Of a DNA stretch of 6,983 nucleotides, positions 1 to 4,817 are shown piece by piece. The stretch is from CAYUIS01 sp964444825 (GTDB taxonomy: Bacteria; Chloroflexota; Anaerolineae; B4-G1). Each line of letters opens with the position of its first letter. The first letter of the stretch is position 1. The stretch covers positions 1-6,983 of the forward strand of contig CAYUIS010000198.1 in NCBI GenBank assembly GCA_964444825.1. Reading direction: 5' to 3'. A program made the translations under genes and the position numbers. The notes under the pieces are model-generated. The model saw only the letters and a program-made list of their open reading frames with translations. It did no database searches and was not told where the DNA came from.

Positions 1-1085
1 AGTTCGGCCTGCATCGGGTCAGTGCTGGTGGTTTCGGTGTCTATTGTCAGCGCAGGGGCGCTCTTCATCTGCGCCATCAGGTGACGCAGGGCGTCACCAT
101 CGGCGACGATCTGGTAATGCGTTCCGGTCGCCGCTTGGGGCTCGGGGGAGGCATCCCCGCCAAACAGACTGAGCTGGTGGCCCATTCCGGGCGCCTGCGG
201 TTGGGCCTGCGTTGGTCCTTCTAGTTCCCTTAGCCGCTCGATCAACGACCGGAACTCTAGCTCACGCAAGAGATGCACCACCTCTTCCCGTGCGAGGGGC
301 TGCACCTGGCAGGCTTCGAGGTCGAGTTTCACCGGAGCGTCGCGTACGATAATGGCCAGGCGGCGGCTGAGGAGAGCCTGGTCCTCCTCAGCCTTGAGCT
401 TGCTCCGGAAGCGCGCCTGTATCTCGTCCAGGTGTGCGTAGATCGCTTCCAGAGACCCGTACTGCTGGAGCAGCTTGGTGGCGGTCTTTTCGCCGACGCC
501 CCGCACGCCCGGTATGTTGTCCGACTTGTCGCCCATGAGGGCCTTGAGGTCGACCAGTTGGGCCGGGCTCAACCCGTAGCGCCGCTGCACGCCCTCCAGG
601 TCGTAGGTTACCGTATCGGAGAATCGCCACCGGGAGGTGAGGACGCGGGTGTGCTCGTCCACCAGTTGCAGTAGGTCCGAATCGCCGGTTACGATCAGGG
701 TGTCAACGCCTTGCTCTTCCGCCTGCCGGGCCAGCGTGCCCAGCACGTCGTCTGCCTCGAAGCCCTCCAGTTCAAAGATCGGGATGCCCATCGTCTCAAC
801 GACCTGGCGCAGGCGCGCCATCTGGGATCGCATCTCGTCGGCCATCTCGGAGCGGTGGGCTTTGTACTCGGTGTACATGTCGTGGCGAAAGGTGCGTCCC
901 TTGTCAAAGGTGACGGCGATGTGGGTCGGCTTCTCGTCGCGTACGACGTTGATCAGCATCGACGTAAAACCGAAGATGGCGTTGGTCAGTTCGCCCTGCG
1001 AGGTCTTCATCTCGACCGGCAGGGCGTGGAAGGCCCGGTAGGCCAGCGAGTGACCGTCGATCAGGACAAGTTTGTCTGCGGGCAT
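1..1085 (-). CDS. polA: DNA polymerase I, N-terminal part (cut by left window edge)
   Basis: Replication and repair polymerase that removes RNA primers and fills gaps. About 361 codons are present, open to the window edge; the polymerase domain lies outside. The reading begins MPADKLVLIDGHSLAYRAFH, typical of the 5'-3' (FEN-like) exonuclease domain, with the metal-binding Asp10. Further hallmarks are FEADDVLGTLA, TGDSDLLQLV and the helix-hairpin-helix region GDKSDNIPGVRGVGEKTATK (from Gly185). After a linker at about residues 290-330 the 3'-5' exonuclease domain starts, with TIDTETTSTD carrying the Exo I acidic pair Asp349 and Glu351, so proofreading is probably kept. The ATG is at 1083-1085 on the minus strand, preceded five bases upstream by AAGGA (minus strand of 1091-1095). 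No frameshift is seen. It is divergent from the microcompartment operon and unrelated in function. Family assignment is very secure. Confidence 0.97.
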   Translation of the reverse strand, partial: MPADKLVLIDGHSLAYRAFHALPVEMKTSQGELTNAIFGFTSMLINVVRDEKPTHIAVTFDKGRTFRHDMYTEYKAHRSEMADEMRSQMARLRQVVETMGIPIFELEGFEADDVLGTLARQAEEQGVDTLIVTGDSDLLQLVDEHTRVLTSRWRFSDTVTYDLEGVQRRYGLSPAQLVDLKALMGDKSDNIPGVRGVGEKTATKLLQQYGSLEAIYAHLDEIQARFRSKLKAEEDQALLSRRLAIIVRDAPVKLDLEACQVQPLAREEVVHLLRELEFRSLIERLRELEGPTQAQPQAPGMGHQLSLFGGDASPEPQAATGTHYQIVADGDALRHLMAQMKSAPALTIDTETTSTDPMQAE

Positions 1086-1155
1086 AAGGTTCCTTCTTTC
1101 AGCGGCTAGGGGCCAGGGATGGGAGATAGAGTTTTGACACTTGTAGATCGTCTCC

Positions 1156-1183
1156 ATTCTACTGGGAGCCGGGGAAAAGTCAA
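1156..1183 (-). promoter_or_regulatory. Predicted polA promoter (sigma-70-like)
   Basis: On the minus strand, TTGACT (1178-1183) and TAGAAT (1156-1161) are separated by 16 bp. Each hexamer matches the consensus at five of six positions. The -10 element lies about 70 bases upstream of the polA ATG, which would give a short 5' leader. Seen in sequence only; no transcript evidence. Confidence 0.55.
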
Positions 1184-1193
1184 CGCTGAGGCC

Positions 1194-1361
1194 AGGGCGA
1201 TCGCATTTGGCTGACCACAGCTCTGAGCCCCATCCTCGGGGCGCCGTGCGCGATGAGAACCCGCTGCTGAAGCCCGATTTCGTGAAGGCCGTCCTCTGGG
1301 ACGAGGACCCTGTCCTTGACCGGACAGGACAAGGGCTGGGAGCGCTAAATGCGATAGCCCT
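1194..1361. repeat. 168-bp segment bounded by an 18-bp inverted repeat
   Basis: The left arm AGGGCGATCGCATTTGGC (1194-1211) and the reverse complement of the right arm, AGGGCTATCGCATTTAGC (1344-1361), agree at 16 of 18 positions. The arms enclose 132 bp that contain further small palindromes. The layout resembles a miniature inverted-repeat element, or two copies of one regulator site in opposite orientation. No clear target-site duplication directly abuts the arms, so mobility is unproven. Confidence 0.5.
1291..1328. repeat. Two back-to-back perfect palindromes
   Basis: GTCCTC-N6-GAGGAC (1291-1308) is followed with no gap by CCTGTCC-N6-GGACAGG (1309-1328). Both have a 6-nt spacer, and their centres are about 19 bp apart, near two helical turns. 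This could be a tandem operator for a dimeric repressor or two adjacent RNA hairpins. They lie about 95 bp upstream of the operon -35 element, and no T-run follows, so a terminator is unlikely. Confidence 0.4.
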
Positions 1362-1422
1362 AACGCTGAACCCGTCCTGGAAGGGGTTGTTTGGTCTCCG
1401 GGAAAGACCCCCACTGTTCCAT

Positions 1423-1451
1423 TTGGCTTCCCTACCTGGTGGTGGTATAAT
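1423..1451 (+). promoter_or_regulatory. Predicted promoter of the microcompartment operon
   Basis: TTGGCT (1423-1428) and a perfect TATAAT (1446-1451) are separated by the ideal 17 bp. Transcription would start near 1458, about 30 bases before the first GTG codon. A hairpin (GGTCT/AGACC, 1393-1409) sits just upstream of the -35 element and could be an operator. No other comparably good promoter is visible inside the operon. Confidence 0.7.
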
Positions 1452-1489
1452 CCCCATCCAGTGCTTTGAGTGACAGCGAGGAGAGCTGA

Positions 1490-2500
1490 GTGCCGGACGA
1501 AAACCAGATTCGCCAGATGGTGCGTCGAGTGGTCTATCGCACACTGGGATTGTCACAGGACCGTCGCGCCGTGTCCTCCCGGCCTCTAGTGACGGAGGCG
1601 GACGTCCAGGCTATTCCCGTTGGAGGGCAGCTCTCCATTCCTGATGGGGCGCTGGTCACTCCCCTGGCGCAGCAGGTGGCTGTGGAGCGGCAGGTGACCC
1701 TGGTGGGGACAGCGGAGTCAGCGGCAGCTCCGGCGCCGACGCCAGGCAACAAGCCGCGTGGCGGCACTTCCTTGTCGCTTCCCTCCCTGGGCCGAGATTT
1801 GCTACAAGGCTTTCGTTCGGCGTCGACTCGCCCCCTGTTGACGGAGGCGGATGTACAGGCTATCCCTGTTGGGGGGCAGCTCTCCGTTCCTCGGGGAGCG
1901 CTGGTTACTCCCCTGGCCCAGCAAGTGGCTATGGATCGGCAGGTGACCCTGGTGGAGGCAACCGGAGTGGGCGCAGAGGTTGCGTCGGCGCCGGCTAGCA
2001 CACCGCGCCATATGCCTGGTCCTTCTTCGGTGGAGCAGCGGACGGTTGCCATCGGCGCCGACCACGGGGGGTATGGGCTGAAGGAGACGCTGAAGGGCTA
2101 CCTGGGCGAGTTGGGCTACGAGGTCGTAGACTGTGGCACCGACAGCACACAGTCGGTGGATTATCCGGATTATGCCTTTGCTGTGGCCCAGTTGGTGGCC
2201 CAGGGGCGTGCCTGGCGTGGCATCGTCGTTGATGGCGCCGGCATTGGCTCGTGTATGGCGGCCAACAAGGTGCCTGGCGTGCGGGCGGCCATGTGCTATG
2301 ATCAGGCCACCGCCTCCAACAGCCGCGAGCACAACGACGCTAACGTGTTGACTCTGGGTGCCGGGCTAATTGGCCCCAACCTGGCACGACAGATCCTCAA
2401 GACCTGGCTCGAAACCCCCTTTGGCGGTGGACGACACGCACGGCGGGTGGACAAAATCGTGGAAATTGAAGGACGCTTCCTAAAGTCGGGCCTGGGATAG
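1490..2500 (+). CDS. rpiB: RpiB/LacAB-family sugar-phosphate isomerase with BMC targeting region
   Basis: Likely microcompartment cargo. Family members interconvert aldose and ketose 5- or 6-phosphates, such as ribose and ribulose 5-phosphate. The protein is 336 residues against about 150 for plain RpiB. Residues 1-20 form a probable amphipathic encapsulation helix (NQIRQMVRRVVYRTLG); 31-72 and 114-155 are near-identical copies of a 42-residue module, joined by a Pro/Gly/Ser-rich linker. The isomerase domain runs from about 185 to 330, with GADHGG (Asp191, His192), YPDYA, AANK and SREHNDANVLTLG (His291). The usual catalytic Cys of the CGTGIG motif is Asp248 here (VVDGAGIG); a Cys occurs at 255. 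The GTG start is supported by GAGGAG (1478-1483) six bases upstream. It is the first gene of the operon. Fold is secure; the exact reaction is open. Confidence 0.88.
   Translation: MPDENQIRQMVRRVVYRTLGLSQDRRAVSSRPLVTEADVQAIPVGGQLSIPDGALVTPLAQQVAVERQVTLVGTAESAAAPAPTPGNKPRGGTSLSLPSLGRDLLQGFRSASTRPLLTEADVQAIPVGGQLSVPRGALVTPLAQQVAMDRQVTLVEATGVGAEVASAPASTPRHMPGPSSVEQRTVAIGADHGGYGLKETLKGYLGELGYEVVDCGTDSTQSVDYPDYAFAVAQLVAQGRAWRGIVVDGAGIGSCMAANKVPGVRAAMCYDQATASNSREHNDANVLTLGAGLIGPNLARQILKTWLETPFGGGRHARRVDKIVEIEGRFLKSGLG
1580..1705 (+). repeat. Duplicated 42-codon module, copy 1
   Basis: This encodes residues 31-72 of the RpiB-like protein, starting RPLVTEADVQAIPVGGQL and ending QVTLV. It matches copy 2 at 37 of 42 residues and about 107 of 126 bases. 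Of 17 changed codons, 12 are silent, so the protein sequence appears to be under selection. The TPLA-containing segment resembles short pieces seen in other BMC cargo proteins (from memory, not searched). Confidence 0.85.
1829..1954 (+). repeat. Duplicated 42-codon module, copy 2
   Basis: This encodes residues 114-155 of the RpiB-like protein, starting RPLLTEADVQAIPVGGQL. It lies 249 bp after copy 1, in frame. The five differing residues relative to copy 1 are V/L, I/V, D/R, V/M and E/D; apart from D/R they are conservative. Confidence 0.85.
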
Positions 2501-2506
2501 GTGCTG

Positions 2507-3373
2507 ATGAAACTGGACGAGGTAACTCTGGAGCTCATCATTGAGCAGATCACCCACCAGGTATTGATCCTGGTGCGGGAGGAGCAGGAGAAGCAAGAGA
2601 CCGGGGCGGGCGCAAGCGCTCCGCCGATCTCGTCCCACAACTATGTGGACCAGGTGCGGCCGGTGGTCGATGCCGGCGCTGACCGGATTGCCAGCACCCT
2701 GGGCGTTGCGCCGACCGACGGCAGCCTGGCCCACATGATAGATCACACCATCCTCAAGCCCGACGCGACACAGGATCAGATCGCGCAACTGTGTTACGAG
2801 GCACGCAAGCACGGTTTCGCCTCGGTGTGCGTCAATCCAACGAACGTGAAACTATGCGCGCAGCTATTGGAAGGCAGCGACGTTTTGGTCTGTGCTGTCG
2901 TCGGCTTTCCGCTGGGCGCTACACCCACCGAGGTCAAGGTTTTTGAGGCCCAGCAGGCGATTCGCGACGGTGCTACCGAGGTGGATATGGTGATCAACAT
3001 CGGTGGCCTCAAGTCTCGGGATTACGAGTTGGTCGAGCGGGATATCGCCTCCATTGCACGAGCCTGCCACGCTGGCAACGCGATTCTCAAAGTCATCATC
3101 GAGGCGGCGCTGCTGACTGACGAGGAGAAGGTGGTCGCCTGCCAACTTGCCAAGGTAGCGGGCGCCGATTTTGTCAAAACCTCCACCGGGTTTGGACCGG
3201 GCGGGGCGACGGTAGAAGATGTTGCCCTGATGCGACGTGTGGTCGGCCCCACGATGGGGGTCAAGGCCGCGGGTGGTATCCGCACGTTTGAGACTGCACA
3301 ACAGATGATCGCGGCAGGCGCTTCGCGGATCGGCGCCAGCGCTAGCGTAAAGATCGTGCAGGGGGCTGAATAG
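2507..3373 (+). CDS. deoC: Deoxyribose-phosphate aldolase (DERA), BMC-associated, N-terminally extended
   Basis: Class I aldolase (EC 4.1.2.4) that cleaves 2-deoxyribose 5-phosphate to glyceraldehyde 3-phosphate and acetaldehyde, probably the step that makes the sequestered aldehyde. Numbering from the ATG at 2507 (288 residues), the catalytic set is complete: Asp160 in TEVDMVIN, Schiff-base Lys224 in DFVKTSTGF, and Lys253 in MGVKAAGGIR. The TIM barrel begins near MIDHTILKPDAT (about 77). Ordinary DeoC is about 220 residues; the extra N-terminal part has a hydrophobic helix (residues 1-26) and a Gly/Ala linker, as in encapsulation peptides. A GTG at 2501 abuts the upstream TAG and could also start the gene, adding two residues; the ATG is preferred because AGGT lies four bases before it. 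It directly follows the rpiB-like gene and is probably translationally coupled. Confidence 0.95.
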   Translation: MKLDEVTLELIIEQITHQVLILVREEQEKQETGAGASAPPISSHNYVDQVRPVVDAGADRIASTLGVAPTDGSLAHMIDHTILKPDATQDQIAQLCYEARKHGFASVCVNPTNVKLCAQLLEGSDVLVCAVVGFPLGATPTEVKVFEAQQAIRDGATEVDMVINIGGLKSRDYELVERDIASIARACHAGNAILKVIIEAALLTDEEKVVACQLAKVAGADFVKTSTGFGPGGATVEDVALMRRVVGPTMGVKAAGGIRTFETAQQMIAAGASRIGASASVKIVQGAE

Positions 3374-3394
3374 TTCATTCAAGGGAGAACGAGT

Positions 3395-4033
3395 ATGTCA
3401 GTAGATCTACGCACTTTTGTGATTCTTGACAGCTTGCAGCCGCAGCACGCGGGCTTCCTGGGCACTGTGGCACGGGGGTTCCTGCCGTTGCCCTATGACG
3501 CGTCACTGTGGGTGGAGATTTCGCCCGGCATCGAGATCAATCGTATCACCGACATCGCGCTAAAGGCCACCCGCGTCCGGCCGGGGATGCAGATTGTCGA
3601 GCGGCTGTTTGGCCTGCTAGAGATCCATCACAGCGAGCAGGCCGAAGTGCGGGCGGCTGGCGCGGCGATTCTCGCTGCACTAGGCTTGGAAGAGGCTGAC
3701 CGCATCAAGCCCAGGGTTGCATCCAGCACCATCATCCGCCACGTGGACGCCCACCAGGTGCAACTGATCAACCGTATGCGACACGGCCACATGTTGCTGG
3801 CGGGGCAGACGTTGTACGTGCTGGAGGTAGAGCCAGCGGGGTACGCCGCTTTGGCGGCTAACGAGGCGGAAAAGGCCGCTCAGATCAACATCTTGGAGGT
3901 GCGCGCCTTTGGCAGTTTTGGGCGCGTCTATCTGGGTGGTGAGGAACGTGACATAATGGCTGGCTATGGTGCGGCCGTCTCCGCCATTGAGAGTGTCACC
4001 GGACGCGAGATCGAGACACAGCGTCGGGCCTAG
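3395..4033 (+). CDS. BMC-T shell protein, circularly permuted tandem BMC domains
   Basis: Shell tile with two BMC domains per chain, expected to form a trimer that looks like a pseudohexamer. It has 212 residues. Domain one covers about 5-98 (RTFVILDSLQPQ, GFLPLPYDASLWVEISPG, INRITDIALKAT) and domain two about 108-200 (SSTIIRHVDAHQVQLINRM, TLYVLEVEPAGYAALAANEA). The strand that usually opens a BMC domain (ALGLIET-like) falls inside each half, after an N-terminal strand and helix, which points to the permuted class that includes EutL and CsoS1D. These trimers often have a large gated pore for bulky molecules such as cofactors; whether this one stacks in pairs cannot be told here. The SD GGGAG (3383-3387) is seven bases before the ATG. 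It lies 21 bp after deoC. Confidence 0.88.
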   Translation: MSVDLRTFVILDSLQPQHAGFLGTVARGFLPLPYDASLWVEISPGIEINRITDIALKATRVRPGMQIVERLFGLLEIHHSEQAEVRAAGAAILAALGLEEADRIKPRVASSTIIRHVDAHQVQLINRMRHGHMLLAGQTLYVLEVEPAGYAALAANEAEKAAQINILEVRAFGSFGRVYLGGEERDIMAGYGAAVSAIESVTGREIETQRRA

Positions 4034-4044
4034 TATCGGCGACA

Positions 4045-4082
4045 GCGGTGCGATGCACTTCTCAAGTGCGTTGCACCTGCTG
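4045..4082 (+). promoter_or_regulatory. Intercistronic hairpin element, copy 1 (before BMC-H)
   Basis: GGTGCGATGCACT (4047-4059) pairs with AGTGCGTTGCACC (4065-4077) over 13 positions in RNA, using two G-U wobbles, with the 5-nt loop UCUCA. A 38-bp block including this stem recurs at 4451-4488 with only three changes. No U-tract follows, so it does not look like an intrinsic terminator. A role in mRNA processing, end protection or partial attenuation between shell genes is inferred. Confidence 0.8.
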
Positions 4083-4121
4083 AGATGATTTGAGCACTAA
4101 ACCTAGCATCAGGAGGATACT

Positions 4122-4433
4122 ATGAGTGAGGAGTACGGCATGACAGAAGCACTAGGTATGATTGAGACCAAGAGCTTCCCGGCCATGGTCGAGGCTGCCG
4201 ACGCTATGGTCAAGGCGGCAAAGGTCGAGTTGGTAGAGTACGAAAAGACCGGCGGTGGCTATGTGACCGCCATTGTGCGTGGGGATGTTGCGGCCGTCAA
4301 GGCGGCGGTCGAAGCGGGCGCGCGCGGCGCCGAGCGGGTGGGCGAGGTCGTCGCCATCCACGTTATCCCGAGACCACACGCCAATGTGGACCGTGCGCTG
4401 CCCTTGGGTCGGGGATCCGCGGAGAGCAAGTAA
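4122..4433 (+). CDS. BMC-H hexameric shell protein
   Basis: Major facet protein of the shell, a single BMC domain of the PduA/CcmK type; 103 residues. The fold markers run in order: ALGMIETKSFPAMVEAADAM (10-29), KVELVEYEKTGGGYVTAIV (34-52), RGDVAAVKAAVEAG, and GEVVAIHVIPRPH near the C-terminus. The pore loop is KTGGG (42-46) where PduA has KIGSG, so the pore-lining Ser is Gly45. The start at 4122 is fixed by a strong SD, AGGAGG (4111-4116), five bases upstream; a second ATG at 4140 would drop six residues and lacks such a site. It is the only BMC-H gene in the window and is bracketed by the two hairpin elements, which suggests special control of its dose. It probably makes up most of the shell. 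Confidence 0.96.
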   Translation: MSEEYGMTEALGMIETKSFPAMVEAADAMVKAAKVELVEYEKTGGGYVTAIVRGDVAAVKAAVEAGARGAERVGEVVAIHVIPRPHANVDRALPLGRGSAESK

Positions 4434-4450
4434 TCGCTCGTCACCGACCG

Positions 4451-4488
4451 GCGGTGCGACGCACTTTTCCAGTGCGTTGCACCTGCTG
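4451..4488 (+). promoter_or_regulatory. Intercistronic hairpin element, copy 2 (after BMC-H)
   Basis: GGTGCGACGCACT (4453-4465) pairs with AGTGCGTTGCACC (4471-4483) over 13 positions with one G-U wobble and the loop UUUCC. It is identical to copy 1 at 35 of 38 bases: two changes fall in the loop, and the third turns a U-G pair into C-G, so pairing is kept. There is no U-tract. It lies 17 bases after the BMC-H stop and 29 bases before the BMC-P start. Confidence 0.8.
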
Positions 4489-4517
4489 GTCTTTGGCCAC
4501 GTTGAACGGAGTTCCTT

Positions 4518-4817
4518 ATGCTACTGGGAAAAGTAGTGGGCACGTTGGTCGCCACACGCAAGGAGACGACTCTGGAGGGCCTCAAGTTCCTGGTGCTCAA
4601 ACAGCTCGACATTGAGGGCCAGGAGACCGGGGCCTATCGCGTGGCGGCGGACGCCGTCGGCGCTGGGCTGGGTGAGGTGGTGCTCTATGCCACCGGCAGT
4701 TCCGCGCGCCAGACAAAACTGACCGATAGACGTCCCTGCGATGCTGTCATTATGGCGATTGTGGATGTGCTGGAAGTGGATGGCGTCGTCAAGTATGACA
4801 AGGCCGAGGCCGGATGA
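4518..4817 (+). CDS. BMC-P pentameric vertex protein (EutN/CcmL family)
   Basis: It closes the twelve vertices of the icosahedral shell as a pentamer. The 99 residues are the family's usual length. Hallmarks: MLLGKVVGTLVATRKETTLE at the start, LKFLVLKQLD, then DAVGAGLGEVVLYATGSSAR (45-64) and PCDAVIMAIVDVLEVDG (73-89). The SD GGAG (4508-4511) is six bases before the ATG. Its stop overlaps the start of the aldehyde dehydrogenase gene. BMC-P is needed in very low copy compared with BMC-H, and the hairpin between the two genes could help set that ratio (inference). Confidence 0.95.
   Translation: MLLGKVVGTLVATRKETTLEGLKFLVLKQLDIEGQETGAYRVAADAVGAGLGEVVLYATGSSARQTKLTDRRPCDAVIMAIVDVLEVDGVVKYDKAEAG

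Larger units (their letters stand above)
1086..1489. other. Divergent intergenic region, no gene, rich in inverted repeats
   Basis: This 404-bp gap separates polA from the operon. It holds the polA promoter, the operon promoter, an 18-bp long-range inverted repeat (arms 1194-1211 and 1344-1361) and small perfect hairpins: GCCCC/GGGGC at 1227-1242, GTCCTC/GAGGAC at 1291-1308, CCTGTCC/GGACAGG at 1309-1328, and GGTCT/AGACC at 1393-1409. Three of these have 6-nt loops. An 8-base direct repeat AACGCTGA occurs at 1182-1189 and 1362-1369, just outside the left arm and right after the right arm. The open frames across it do not look like protein. It could hold operators, a structured leader or a small mobile-element relic. 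Confidence 0.6.

Noticed and set aside
273..1109. Plus-strand open frames opposite polA
   Set aside because: They are antisense shadows of a clearly conserved polA reading frame and show no protein family features of their own.
1134..1163. Plus-strand TTGACA with a possible TCTACT -10 box
   Set aside because: The -35 is perfect but the -10 is poor and 18 bp away; it overlaps the better-supported minus-strand polA promoter and lies over 300 bp before the operon, which has its own promoter.
1207..1473. 88-codon open frame (TTG start) in the intergenic region
   Set aside because: No ribosome binding site and no recognisable motif; it crosses the inverted repeats and the TATAAT promoter and ends just before the real operon start. 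It looks like a chance frame in GC-rich DNA.
1534..2332. Long minus-strand frames opposite the rpiB-like gene
   Set aside because: Compositional shadows of the GC-rich coding strand; repeated segments in them only mirror the duplicated module.
4045..4082. Hairpin before BMC-H as an intrinsic terminator
   Set aside because: No run of T follows either copy, and essential shell genes with no promoter of their own lie downstream, so full termination would not make sense.
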